Assembly (NCBI GenBank): GCA_020466095.1
Contig: CM035808.1
Location: 67,279,957 to 67,343,956 of the forward strand
DNA: 64,000 nt
Direction: 5' to 3'
Source of the DNA: Chlorops oryzae
Taxonomy: Eukaryota > Arthropoda > Insecta > Diptera > Chloropidae
Both the position numbers and the translations under genes were made by a program. Of the stretch, positions 20,113 to 30,689 are shown one piece after another. A model generated the notes under the pieces. The model saw only the letters and a program-made list of their open reading frames with translations. It was not told the DNA's origin and searched no databases. Position 1 is the first letter of the stretch, and every line of letters starts with the position of its first letter.

Positions 20113-22275
20113 CTAGTTGTGTTGCCGACACACCCGTGCGATGGTCTTTCGAACCCCCAGATGACCAGCGGTAACTGCGTCGTGGCATTCTTTCAATACT
20201 CTCTCCCTTAGTGGTCTTGGAACACATAACTTCCAGGCGCCTCCCGACTCTTCTAGTTCTGATGGCAAATGGCGATACAGCATACCGTTTTCCACCGCAT
20301 ACTCCGGCCACTTCTGTGGCTCCTTTTGCACCTTCTCCTTTAAGCGTTTCGTCCAGGCATCTTCCACCGACTCGTTTGACAGGGTGAGACCTAAAGTTTC
20401 TACTGGATAACGAGATAAAACATCTGCAGAAACATTAAGGTTACCTTTGCGATATTGTATATCGTACAGGAATTTTTGTAACTCTAAGGCCCACCACGCG
20501 ATCCTACCAGACGGACTCTCTATAGAATTAAGCCATTTTAGAGATAGGTGGTCGGTAATAATAGTGAACCTATATCCCTCCAGATATGGCCTAAACTTTC
20601 TGATGGCCCACACTATCGCCAAGCATTCTTTCTCCTTGACCGAATAGTTACTTTCGCCCCCATTCAGAGACCGACTGGCGTAAGCTATGACATGTGGGTT
20701 CCCTGATATATTCTGTGTCAACCCCGCCCCTATTCCTAAGTCACTAGCGTCTGTTTGTAAATAAAATCGCTCTGCGAAATTCGGACAAGCAAACACGGGA
20801 GCTTCGGTTAAGTGGGTTTTGAGCAAATCAAATGCCTTCTGTTGCTCTTCTCCCCACCTCCAACGCTTCCCTTTCTGCAAGAGGGAGGTCAAAGGTTGCG
20901 TAATTATTGAAAATTTTAGGACAAACCGTCGGTACCAAGACACAGTACCCAACACTCTACGCACGTCTCGCACATTCTCGGGGGCCTTAAGAGCCTGAAT
21001 GGCTTCAATCTTAGCAGGATCTGTCCGAATACCTTCCTCACTGATAACGTGTCCTAGATATTTCAGTTCTTTCTGAAAGAAAACGCACTTATCCATATTA
21101 GGGCGTAGATTGGCGACTCGCAAACGTGTAAAGACTTCTTTAAAATTTCGTAAATGATCCCCTAAGTCGCTCCCTATGACCACGATGTCATCTAAGTACG
21201 CAAACGCGAACGTGTCTAACTCTGGGCCGATCACTGTGTCTAACGCTCTTTGGAACGTCGCCGGGGCTGAGTGGAGACCAAACGGCATCACACGCCAATG
21301 AAATAATCCCCGACCTGGCACTGTAAAGGCGGTGTATTTCTTACTTTCAGCGGCCATGGGTATCTGCCAGTATCCGTTTTTCAGGTCGAGCGTGGAAATA
21401 TACTTGGCCTTCCTTATTCGATCTAAAATATGATGGATACGTGGCAACGGATACGCGTCTGGAACCGAATGTGCGTTTATCTTCCTGAAATCTATGCAAA
21501 GCCGCCACCAATCGCATTTCTTCTTTACAAGTACTATAGGCGAGCTGTACGGACTACTGGATGGCTCTATACACCCCTCCTCCAATAATTGATCGATTTC
21601 CTCATTTATTGCCTTTTGTTTTACCGTATTGTACGTGTAGTACCTTTGTTTGATCGGAGTATCGTCTTTCATCACAATCCTATGTGTAGTTTTGTGAGAC
21701 ACTCCCGAGAGATTGTCAAATAACCCTAGTTCTTCATCTAAAAATCTTTTCACCCGCTCTTCCGTAGGCATCGCGTCACTGGTGTTGACATTGAAATGCT
21801 GTGTGGAAAAATCTGGCGCTACTGGTGTTGGGGAAATCGCAAATCGCTCTGACTCAATTTCTATTTCGGCTCTGACAGCGGACAGAAAATCCATACCAAG
21901 AATAACTTCATCGAGCGCCTCGGGCATCACAAGTACCTTAAGAATGGTCACGGCGTGCCCTACTCTGACTTCTACTCTAAGTGCCTCGTCTACCGGGGTC
22001 GGGGTCCTATCTGCTTAGCGAACGGTCACTTCTGCCGCCTCGGAATTTCTCTGGTTCCGCAACCGTTCCGCTACCTGAGACCGAATAAAACTACGTGTAG
22101 CCCCAGTGTCTATGATCGCCTGGAAAAACTGCCCGTCAATCAGAACTTGAGCCTGTATGCGCCTCCCGTCGGTGGATAAAAATCTTATTACTTCTTCGCG
22201 GCCGGGGTTCTTGACGGATCGCTCAGACCCTCCCGGTGGATTTGGCGATCTTCCCCGTTTCCCAATCCGCAACAC
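20113..22275 (-). pseudogene. gypsy-1 pol: protease, RT, RNase H
   Basis: Protease at 22275-22015 (IDTGATRSFI). A TTA-to-TAA type nonsense change at 22015-22017 interrupts it where gypsy-2 has an open frame. The frame continues at 21951-20113 for 612 residues: GMDFLSA flap region, RT with RLCIDFRKINAHSVPDAYPL and FAYLDDIVVIG, and RNase H with LQTDASDLGIGAGL. Apart from the stop, RT and RNase H look whole. It is in the -1 frame relative to gag. Confidence 0.9.
22257..22263 (-). promoter_or_regulatory. -1 ribosomal frameshift site of gypsy-1 (G GGA AAC)
   Basis: Slippery heptamer in the gag reading phase (codons GGA at 22262-22260, AAC at 22259-22257). Six bases later comes a perfect 6-bp stem, GATCGC (22250-22245) with GCGATC (22222-22217). 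Gag phase is 2 mod 3 and pol phase 0 mod 3 on this strand, a -1 relation. The same heptamer occurs at the same place in gypsy-2. Confidence 0.75.
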
Positions 22276-22364
22276 TCCCTTGTCATTTTATTTCTAATTC
22301 CGCATACGCAGCAAAATATGAAACGTTTATTTCGACACCCTCTAGCGAAATGGCCACTTTGACC

Positions 22365-23423
22365 TCACCTACGACAGGCCTTCCGAACGTCAATGGGATC
22401 TGATGGCTCATTCTTTGCCTGGGCAAACGTAACGTGCTTCTTCGGTGGAGTCAGCAGCGGTTTTAACATCGGAGAACCTGGGGCTACGTCCTCTTGGATT
22501 CTCTCCCATTCACCTGCTATGTTAATGAACTCCGCAAAGTTTTGGAACTCGTGCCTTTTTACATAGAGCCGTAGGCCAGACAGACTATTTTCGTACACCC
22601 AATCCAGTATTTCCCTTTCTGCCCAAGTTGTCATCGTCATCATATCCCTAAGGGCAATCACATAATCCTGGAATTTCTCTTTATTAGCTTGTTTGCGGTG
22701 TTTGATCTTCTCTTCCAACCTTTGGAGGAAAAGTGGTGGCATTAAAATGGTCAACAGGTCCCGTTTAAACTCACTCCAACGCTCAAATTTTTCTCCACTT
22801 CGGAACCACATTAACGCTTTCCCAGACAAAAATTCGGGAAGAGCCTTTAAAAGCAGATCGGTATGAAACCCATAAGTTTCGGCCAACTCCTCTACTCTTT
22901 CTATGAAATCTAGCGACTCGCTACTGCCATCATATTTTACGGACCACTTGCGGACTTGTTCAATTACAGACGCGTGACCGGGCAACCGCGGTAACATCGG
23001 TACGAGGGCAACTATTGGGACCACTGTTTCTACGCTAGCGTCTGAATCAAATACGTCAGGGGGTATTGGGGAAATACTCCTCGAAAACCGGGCTTCGACC
23101 TCGCTAAGTCTCACTATTGCCCTCTCATCGTGATCGGAATCACTTATGAAAGTTGAAAAACTCTGTCTAAGCGTATCTAAGGTACCCGTTGTATCTAACC
23201 CAAACTCCTCCATAAGCTTGACAAGCTCTTCCTTACGCACTCTGTAGATCCACCCAATTTTTAATTTCCGTCTCGTTTTGGGCACACTGCCGCTCGCTTT
23301 AGCCTGACCATCCGGTGGTTGTAACCCTACGTTACTGCCACCGGCTTGACCGGAATCGCGTCTAGAATTTTCCCTGATATTTTCTGTATTTGCGCCTCCC
23401 TCGGGTCCCTGCTCGGGCGCCAT
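22365..23423 (-). pseudogene. gypsy-1 gag
   Basis: 352 residues from MAPEQGPEGG. Residues about 60-90 (YRVRKEELVKLMEEFGLDTTG) look like a SAP-type helix-loop-helix. The capsid-like core runs from about 150 to 330 (VIEQVRKWSVKYDG, FLSGKALMWFRSG). It ends at CRR followed by TGA (22365-22367) precisely where the second Cys of the zinc knuckle is expected; the rest of the knuckle (GQSGHFARGC) continues in frame, so this is a nonsense mutation. The start codon overlaps the tRNA primer-binding site. Confidence 0.85.
23405..23422 (-). promoter_or_regulatory. Primer-binding site of gypsy-1 (tRNA-Lys type), overlaps gag ATG
   Basis: TGGCGCCCGAGCAGGGAC begins one base after the LTR end. It differs at one base from the well-known tRNA-Lys(UUU) site TGGCGCCCGAACAGGGAC. 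The preceding base A plus TG makes the gag start codon, so the first gag codons are the PBS. Confidence 0.85.
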
Positions 23424-24850
23424 TGTAAAGGACTGAATTTCCGGCCTGGGTATAAGACTCAGTGAGTTACCAGAATCCCGTTCCTAACAAAAATTTGTTT
23501 GAAGGAAAACCCTCGGAGGATGTTATAAAAGCTGTTTATTAAAGAAAAAAATACCAAGCTTCTTTAAGGCGTATGAATAAAATTATATATATATATAGAT
23601 GTGTAAAATCTATTCTCAGGTTCGACTCAGTTTCCCGTTCCAACAGGGGTCGTTCACAAATATATCTTCTAGCACTCTGTAATGACGTCCCGTCCCTAAC
23701 CCTGGGAAGAACGATTTCCCGATTACGCGACCCACTTATCCGTCGTCTACGTCGTATACGTCGACTACTTGCTACCGCCCGGATTTCAAATCAGAAAATT
23801 TAACGCTTTGTTTGGGCACTTCCCTCTCAACACTCATGCACTTTCTGGAGTACTTAAACCTTGCGATTTGCGCTACCAGAAAGACACTCGCACTCTTCGG
23901 ACATTCACTTTTCTGGAGTACTTGAATATTTCGATTCCGCTACCAGAAAAATACACTCTCACGATTTGCACATGCACTTTCTGGAGAACTTTAATCTATC
24001 GATTCCGCTACCAGAAAACAAGCTCTTCCTATTCGCAGCATGCACTTTCTGGAGTACTTAAATTTTTCGATTCCGCTACCAGAAAAAACACTCTCTTAAT
24101 TCGCACATGCACTTTCTGGAGTACTTGAATCTTTCGATTCCAATACCAGAAAACACGCTCTCACTATTCGCACATGCACTTTCTGGAGTACTTAAATCTT
24201 TCGATTTCACTCCCAGAAAATACACTCTCACTATTCCGCAACTGATTATTTCACTGTGTATTAATTTCCGACCGAAGTTTTAACTCACTAAGTACTTACG
24301 GCCCGAACACGCGCCCTGCCGATGCCCTTTTTGATTCTTGCTTAGCGTTCCCTTTTTTCCGACCCGTCCGGTCTGTTCGCTGTCTGCCAAAGAAGTGACC
24401 GAGTTTACGATAAATTTTCCTTTTGAAGCCCTCTCGATAACAAAACTCGATCATTCTCCCGATAATTCGCTTCACACTTTCATACTCACGATTACCTTGC
24501 TTTCCCAATTTCACACACTCAATTACCCTGCTTTCACACTGCCTTGCTGTTTCCGTTTTGTTTACACCACTCAACTTAGTTTTAGGATTGGCTTTACAAC
24601 CCGGTTTCTGTTGGAGCGATTTTGCTATTATTCCTAATTTTCTTTATAATATAACTTACACACTAGTTGCTTACATGTCAAAGCTATTTGGTTTAAAGAT
24701 TTAAAGCTTAATACTAACTTATAACTTTAGGTTTTAAACGAAAAAAGAAAAAAATTATAATGAAAATAATAAATGAAACTCCAATTCTCCAAAAAAATAA
24801 TATATACATATTATATTAAACCCTCAGTGCTCGTGAGGGGACTCCTCACA
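23424..24850 (-). repeat. 5' LTR of gypsy-1
   Basis: 1427 bp, TGTGAGGAGTCCCC at the 24850 end to CCTTTACA at 23424. It contains a tandem array at about 23839-24240. The right border abuts the family A LTR copy at its third base, which suggests insertion into that LTR. The matching 3' LTR is missing. Confidence 0.8.
23839..24240. repeat. Tandem array in gypsy-1 LTR
   Basis: About six units of 62-67 bp, each with the core CACTTTCTGGAGTACTT followed by CGATTCCGCTACCAGAAA. Located in the promoter half (U3) of the LTR. Spurious frames such as 23769-24128 are read-throughs of this array. Confidence 0.85.
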
Positions 24851-25305
24851 ACATGAGGGAAGGCACGGGCTTGCAAATCATAAAGTGATGCAGCAACTAA
24901 GGAAGCTGGGCGCAGAGGATTGTACGTGCTCAAAGCGGATCCAGGGCAAGAACGACGACAGCATAAGAATCAGTGAATGGAATTGTAGTAGGACAACAAC
25001 AACGGAACAACATAAGCGAAACATTGAAAGCTATGCAAGGTGGAATTTGGGAAAATAAACGGAGATCACGGATCATGGGAAATGCAGGATTAGCCCTATT
25101 TCGCTATAAAAACGGAGCAGCGTCCACTGGACCGGCAGACTGGTTTTGATGTCTCAACTCTAACGTGCGTACCCACACAGAGGCCACGGAGACTAGAGAG
25201 TAAGTTCTAAGTGTAAGCTTGTGCGAGAGAAAGAATTTGTACAATAAAAAGAAGAGTTAAACTTTACTTTTACCTTTTCTTGTTCATTTTTATAAAGGAA
25301 TACTG
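24851..25305 (+). repeat. Second, partial LTR of family A
   Basis: Direct repeat of 16873-17328 with scattered substitutions. It lacks the first two bases (replaced by the gypsy-1 border) and the hairpin-bearing 3' third. It could be the 3' LTR of the element starting at 16871, with gypsy-1 inserted just inside it, or an independent solo LTR. Confidence 0.7.
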
Positions 25306-25688
25306 AATCAGTCATTTCAGTCATGAAAATGTACACGGGTGACTGATCAGTCAGAGTGAATGTTTATGTGGCGCTTCAGATCTCTCGTAGATAAAACAGT
25401 TAAACAAAATAGAATCCGCGAGTAAAATCGGCCAAAAATCGTCGTGCCTGAAAGTCCACTTATAGCAGGGGCACATAAAATACGACGACCGTCATACGTC
25501 ACCGTTTTTTGGCTGTAAGATAATTTGAACTATATTGCTTGCTATCAGCAATGTCAACTGCGGTACGTCTCCATTAACGTAACGTACGAAAGTTGGGCAT
25601 CTTTGAAATCTAACGTACGTCAAGTAGTTTGACAGCTATCACCTGCCTGTTTTTAATATTAAAATAATTATATATATGTAATTATATA
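25306..25688. other. No gene recognised
   Basis: Contains short palindromes such as GACTGATCAGTC near 25341-25352 and several ACGTA motifs. No coding or repeat family recognised. Confidence 0.4.
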
Positions 25689-26977
25689 CCTAGGTATATA
25701 AATATGAAATGAGCGTTTTTTTGTGATAATAAAACACTAATTTTTGATGGGAAAGTAAAAAACATTTTATTCAAAGTATTGGCCATTGCTTTCTACACAT
25801 TTTGACCACCTTTCTGGCAATTTGTGGATACCACGCCAATAGAATTGTTCGTCTTTTGAAGTAAACCAATCAGACACCCAATTTTCGACTTCTTCGTAAG
25901 AATCGAAGTGCTGCTCAGCCAATCCGTGTCCCATCGACGAAAACAAATGGTAGTCGGAAGGAGCCAAGTCTGGTGAATACGGCGGATGGGGTAGCAGCTC
26001 CCAGCCAAGTGCTTTAATTGTATCTTGAACCCGTTTTGCTTTGTGTGCAGGTGCATTGTCATGGAGCAAAATTACCTTGCCATGTCTTCTGGCCCATTCA
26101 GGTCGTTTTTCGATCAATGCATGGTTCAAATTGATCATTTGTTGTCGATAGCGATCGGTATTAACGGTTTCACCAGGTTTTAGGAGCTCGTGGTACACCA
26201 CACCTTTCTGGTCCCACCAAACGCAGAGCATTGTCTTCTTGCCGAATCGGTCTGGTTTTGCAGTCGATGTTGATGGTTGTCCCGGACTAACCCATGATTT
26301 TTTCCGTTTAGGATTCTTAAAATAAATCCATTTTTCATCGCCAGTAACAATTCGATGCAAAACTGATTTTCTTTCGTGTCTTTGAAGCAAATTTTCAGAA
26401 GTGATTTTTCGGTTTTCCATCTGTCGCTCAGTCAAATCATGTGGCACCCATTTTCCACACTTTTGGATCTTTCCCATAGCTTTTAAACGGCCAGAAATTG
26501 TTGCTTGTGTAACATTTAACATTTCTGCCATTTGCTTTTGACTCAAAGTGTCATCTTCATCCAATGTTGCTTGCAATTCCGTGTCTTCAAACTTTTTTGG
26601 TGGTCTTCCACGTTCTTCATTTCTCACATCAAAATCATTATCTCTGAACCGCTGAAACCATCTTTTGCATGTTGCTTCTGATAGAGCATGATCACCATAT
26701 GCTTCGACAAGCATTCGATGCGACTCTGCAGCATTTTTCTTCAAATGAAAACAAAAAATTAATGCTTTCCGCAAATCGTCATTTTCTGGTACAAAATTCG
26801 ACATTTTTAACACTATGAAAAGTAAGGATGTTGCTTGTTGAATGACTTGATGTACACTACATATGTTTGATAGCTGACATGCCAACCAATCAAAACAAAA
26901 ATTAAGGCTCGTCCACAATAAGTCTTGCTTTGCGACACATTTGTATCTTAACGCTCACTTCATACTTATACACCTGG
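25689..26977 (-). mobile_element. Mariner, mauritiana-type, with intact transposase
   Basis: 1289 bp flanked by TA (25687-25688, 26978-26979). Terminal repeats: CCAGGTGTATAAGTATGAAG at the transposase 5' side, and CCTAGGTATATAAATATGAA at the other end, about 28 bp with a few mismatches. The single gene fills the interior. It is inserted next to the broken end of LINE-5. Confidence 0.9.
25767..26804 (-). CDS. Mariner transposase, 345 aa, uninterrupted
   Basis: Cut-and-paste DDE/D transposase. The ATG at 26804 (MSNFVPENDD) is chosen over the upstream in-frame ATG at 26918, because the latter would read the terminal repeat and 345 residues is the usual mariner length. The N-terminal half has two helix-turn-helix motifs (KNAAESHRMLVEAYG, LSQKQMAEMLNVTQATISGRL). 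Next is the linker WVPHDLTERQ. The catalytic residues are in TGDEKW, LLHDNAPAH and SPDLAPSDYHLF; there are 34 residues between the second and third Asp (DD34D). The sequence strongly resembles the mauritiana subfamily. No stop or frameshift is seen, so it could be functional if expressed. Confidence 0.92.
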   Translation of the reverse strand: MSNFVPENDDLRKALIFCFHLKKNAAESHRMLVEAYGDHALSEATCKRWFQRFRDNDFDVRNEERGRPPKKFEDTELQATLDEDDTLSQKQMAEMLNVTQATISGRLKAMGKIQKCGKWVPHDLTERQMENRKITSENLLQRHERKSVLHRIVTGDEKWIYFKNPKRKKSWVSPGQPSTSTAKPDRFGKKTMLCVWWDQKGVVYHELLKPGETVNTDRYRQQMINLNHALIEKRPEWARRHGKVILLHDNAPAHKAKRVQDTIKALGWELLPHPPYSPDLAPSDYHLFSSMGHGLAEQHFDSYEEVENWVSDWFTSKDEQFYWRGIHKLPERWSKCVESNGQYFE

Positions 26978-27039
26978 TATATGTAATAAAAAGATAAAAT
27001 CAAAGAGTTTGTGCCCTCTGGCGTTGCACTTTGTGCTCC

Positions 27040-27410
27040 CCCAGATTATTTGCCTCAGCATATCTTACGATTCCAATGACCTCTCTTGAAGCTGAAGGAT
27101 ATACAGAGTTGTATGGAAGGTTTGCAGAAACAACTATTGTTTCAGCGTAACTGCTTTCCCTTAGATATCTGATCTTGACCCCAACGACATCTCGGGATCA
27201 GAACTGCCTAAAAATCGTGTATTACAGAGTCCTAGGTACGATGACACATGCCAAAGGGCTGCCAGTACCTGCGCAATGCAGTACCTGATCCCACGTTATA
27301 CTCACAAGACCACAGATTCACCTAAGGTGAACCCACGGTTCTTGTATGAGAATTACGTGAGAAGATGTATGCAGCTTCGCGCAACTACTGCTTAGATCGT
27401 CAGAAGCCTT
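27040..27410 (-). pseudogene. LINE-5 endonuclease fragment
   Basis: Pieces in several frames read as the N-terminal AP-endonuclease region: LIQEPWV-like sequence near 27335, KIRYLRESSYAETIVVSANLPYNS (about 27175-27105) and REVIGIVRYAEANN (about 27085-27045). Catalytic residues further on are missing. Multiple stops. Confidence 0.6.
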
Positions 27411-28903
27411 TATGCTATGCTGCAATTTTATTTGCGTTATAGTGACCCCAGCCATGATAAGAAACGGCTGAGATCACTTTCTCTCTTTCTAGGGACGAAC
27501 CATTATGTTGACTCGTCCCAGGTGAAGGTGAGGGCGCATGCTGTTTCAACGACTCTACGTCAGTTCCCACAAACAAGTGGGAATTGGTCTCCTCTCGGAG
27601 TCCAGCTCCCGCTTTCGTGTAGGAATACGTCTTCCACAGAGACGTATCCAGTCTCTTGTTCTGCGGACGCAAAAGGGCTAGGATCTCATGTGGCTCCCTG
27701 GGACCCACAAAACTGCCACCCTGATACGCCGACAAACCGCCGACTGTTCTTCTCAGCCACTCGAGACTTGGCGCGTCGGTGCATTGCACTTATATGGTGC
27801 CATGCTCCACTCGCCAATTCCCGAAGTAAGGGCCCTCTGTCGAGGTCCCTATTGCCTTCCAGATCTGGCCGTCAACAAAGTCACTCGGCTCTTTTGTCAG
27901 CTGACTCTGTAACCCGATGGGAGGATGGCGACGGTTAGAGTTCTGGCTGCAGCCTCGCCGAAGGTCGCGGCTTCACCTCCCGTTCGCTGACCACTCAGTG
28001 GAGCTGGTTTTTTTCCGGCATTCGAGGATGTTGCACCTACCGTGGTCTCCGGTTTTTCAACCTTCCTCCCTTTCGGAGCCTTCTTCCTGCCCAGCCGCGA
28101 AAGAACCTCGGCATTTGTAGGCAAGAGGACCATTTCAGGTGAGTTGTCATCCGATTTGTTACTCTTACCCGCATCAGCTACTGGAGATGGTTTTCGGTGG
28201 CAGGACACATCTGGGGCTGCAGTGCCAACAGTTGTTACTGCAGATCTTTCTGCGTCTTTCTATCTGCCTTCTTCGCTTGATTTTTCTTTTGGACAGATCA
28301 GCCTCCGGCCCAGTTCTCTCGTTCTGGCTCTTGCTGGTACTTCCCTGTACAGGGTTAACCATTTTCGTGCCAGGGCGAGCTGTTATGCTACAGATGACAG
28401 AGCGATTAGACCAGCCGGTCTGATCTCCCTGTCTGCTGAGGGTGAATCCACTTTCATCTTCCTCATTCCCTCCTTCCGCCTCTTGATCTGCCGTTTCTGG
28501 TGTTGTCTGTTTAGCGGTACTTTCCGGGATTGCGCCAGGATTAACCGTTATCACGGATAAAATTTGACGCCTTCTGGCAAGAGACACCTGCGAACGGTGA
28601 AGCGACCACTGGAGTATCCAGTGTATTCTTCCCCGGTGCAGGACTCTACGCTGAATCCGTCTCGTCGTTTACCAGAAGGCTCTCTATTTACCGCGTCAAT
28701 GTACCGACCGTCGGAGTATCCGAGGATAATTTCGACGTTAAACCTGGTAGCTTGCTTCCTCCAAAACCCCTATTAGTGTCGGCCTTAATCGTCAATGAGC
28801 TCTCGCCCTGCACATCTGATGGCCAAGCCGTTTGTGGGGTGCCAGTGGGGGGATTTTCACCAGTGTAAGTACCTCGTACAGAGAAATCCTCGTTTTCACT
28901 CAT
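27411..28903 (-). pseudogene. LINE-5 ORF1, broken
   Basis: Begins MSENEDFSVRGTYTGENPP (28903). The middle part is basic and charged (28587-28174). A conserved domain follows (28208 to about 27630): LTVAILPSGYRVS in one frame, then VQCTDAPSLEWLRRTV, which resembles the RNA-recognition-like domain (DUF4780-type, from memory) in the ORF1 of some insect LINEs. It ends at 27415 (YNANKIAA). At least three frame changes (near 28690, 28200 and 27890-27790). Probably an RNA-binding gag-like protein. Confidence 0.55.
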
Positions 28904-29133
28904 CTTTGTTTGTGGCCCTATTTATACAACCCCGAGGGAGCCGCTGTAGGAGAGGCGGATGACTAACCAGGAGTCGCAAAAGCTTTCAACCTGTGCGTCT
29001 TTTGGCAGTTCTTAGTTCTAAGGGCACGATCGGATCGCAGAGGGGGCTCGTCCAGGATCCGACCGTGTCGCTATTAGGCCTCTACACCACGACAAAGTGA
29101 CTACCTCGTAGAGGAGGACTTGACTTAAAAAAA

Positions 29134-30010
29134 ATTATTATTCTCTATTTTTCAGCAAACCGAGAAATTTTTCCCATGCTGCATGTCGGTGCTCCTCCAT
29201 CAAAACTTTCATCTCTTTTAAATACTCCTTTTTCAGGCGACGCTGCTCTCTCATGAAGGCTGCATTTTCGTCCACAATCAGTTGTTTGGTTTTTTCTTGC
29301 GCTTCCTTTCAATTGGAAGGGATTTCAAATAATTTTTCTTGAACTGCGTTTCCTGAAAAATACAAAAGCGCTTTATTATCCTATTTTTATTCTATAAACA
29401 ATATAAGGTGCTTCAGCCAAGTAAGGCCAAGGTCTTAAACAGGCTCGATTTTCAGAAAACATATTTTTAGCCCTCCCAGCAAAATGATTTTTGGCATGTG
29501 CTAAAGCGTTCATATTTACTTCACAAAACAAACAAAATTGCGCCGATTGCGTAGCTGAGTGAAAAGTAATCGTCCAACAAAGTCATCTGAAGTATAAACA
29601 ACGTGCTTGATTAAATTTTGCGTGAGAAGAAGAGCAAAGTTTTTCTAAAAGTTGTTGGTAATTTTTTAAAATCTTGATACCGGACAACTATATATAATAA
29701 AAATATAGACGAAGAAACGAAAATGAAATTTTTTTATTTTCTTATGCCTTAATCTCGTTATATAATTCTCTTCACTTCCTGTCCTTTCTAAATCAAAATC
29801 GTCCATTACTTACTACAACTGCTCTCTTAAGGTATGTTCCTGGTAACCAATCGCGCCTTACTTCTTCCCAAGCGGCGTTAACAATTTTTTGATCATCGAC
29901 TGGGTTTTTGGACTCTGCATTTCGCTCTCGTACCCATGATATGGCGATTTCCGACAGAAGTTTTCTTGTGTAATAACTGTTTGATATCGAGAAGTTTGCA
30001 TGTTGGGGTT
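29134..30010 (-). pseudogene. Possible two-exon gene remnant, unidentified
   Basis: Two coding-like blocks on the minus strand. The first, 30010-29811, includes WVRERNAESKNPVDDQ and WEEVRRDWLPGTYLKRAVV and ends at a GTAAGT donor. The second, 29354-29134, starts after TTGTATTTTTCAG and encodes a charged coiled coil (ENAAFMREQRRLKKEYLKE) ending NRE and stop. The presumed intron is about 456 bp. One in-frame stop lies near the start of block two. It could be a decayed DNA-transposon accessory protein or a host pseudogene. Confidence 0.35.
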
Positions 30011-30689
30011 GAAAACTCTCGCCCTGGTTTAATACCTTTATGAAATTATTAAAGAACTTAAGTTATGAAGATTCCACAATCTAAAGTGTTGGGTTATTGT
30101 GGGCAATTTGGATAGATCATAGGCATTTTTTTACATCGTAAAATTTCTAAGGGTCCTCACACCTGACTTTTGACTCATCCGCAATGAATTCGCGAATAAA
30201 TTTTGTTACGAACCTAGCTTAATTTACGTATGGCTGCAAAGAGTCCAACAAGTAGACGTTTGGACATGTAACAATGGCTTACATCCAATGACTCTCTTCT
30301 ATTATCGGAATAATTAAATGTTCAAAATGAAAAATATTTGTTCGTCTTACAAAGCTGTCCATTCGCATCCTAGACACTATTTTGTTGGAACTTTAGTTCC
30401 ATTTCTTTATACTTGGATAAAAATGTGAGTCAAGTAAATGTACTTTCGTTCTGCATTGGGTGCTTAGACTTTGCCATGACCAAGTAAAGAATGCGTTCAA
30501 AATATTGTCCCCTAGTCATTGGTGTGTGAGTAGGGAGAAAACGTCCGTCACAGTTACTGACTCACATAGCCTTTTAAATTGGCGTCGAATAGTGTTCGAA
30601 TTTACTGCTTCTGTGCTCATTGTTATAGTTACACCCACAATTCAAAATATATTTGTGTTTTTAATTGTTTTAATTTTTTAAATGATCCG
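30011..30689. other. No gene recognised
   Basis: AT-rich; the short frames (for example 30460-30681) show no known motif. Confidence 0.4.

Larger units (their letters stand above)
19673..24850 (-). mobile_element. gypsy-1: Ty3/gypsy element, 3' end missing
   Basis: Minus-strand order: 5' LTR (24850-23424), PBS, gag, protease, RT, RNase H, and integrase up to the catalytic Glu. The integrase C-terminus, PPT and 3' LTR are missing because a LINE fragment abuts at 19672. Amino-acid sequence closely parallels gypsy-2 (48702-57659), but the LTRs differ, so these are related families. Three stops or frame changes are visible in gag-pol. Confidence 0.9.
26995..29130 (-). mobile_element. LINE-5: 5' half only (ORF1 plus part of endonuclease)
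   Basis: Minus strand: a GC-rich 5' UTR (about 29130-28904), ORF1 (28903-27411), then an endonuclease fragment (27410-27040) that ends mid-domain. It is unusual because LINEs normally lose the 5' end. A 200-bp piece of the same ORF1 region recurs at 19455-19672. Confidence 0.65.

Noticed and set aside
23769..24128. 119-aa repeat protein
   Set aside because: Read-through of the tandem array in the gypsy-1 LTR.
23839..24240. Regularly spaced repeats that could suggest a CRISPR array
   Set aside because: Units are contiguous and about 65 bp, spacer-like parts are not unique, the genome is eukaryotic and the array lies in an LTR.
28042..28560. Plus-strand frames of 172 and 94 aa opposite LINE-5 ORF1
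   Set aside because: The coding-like motifs are on the minus strand; the plus frames show no domain.
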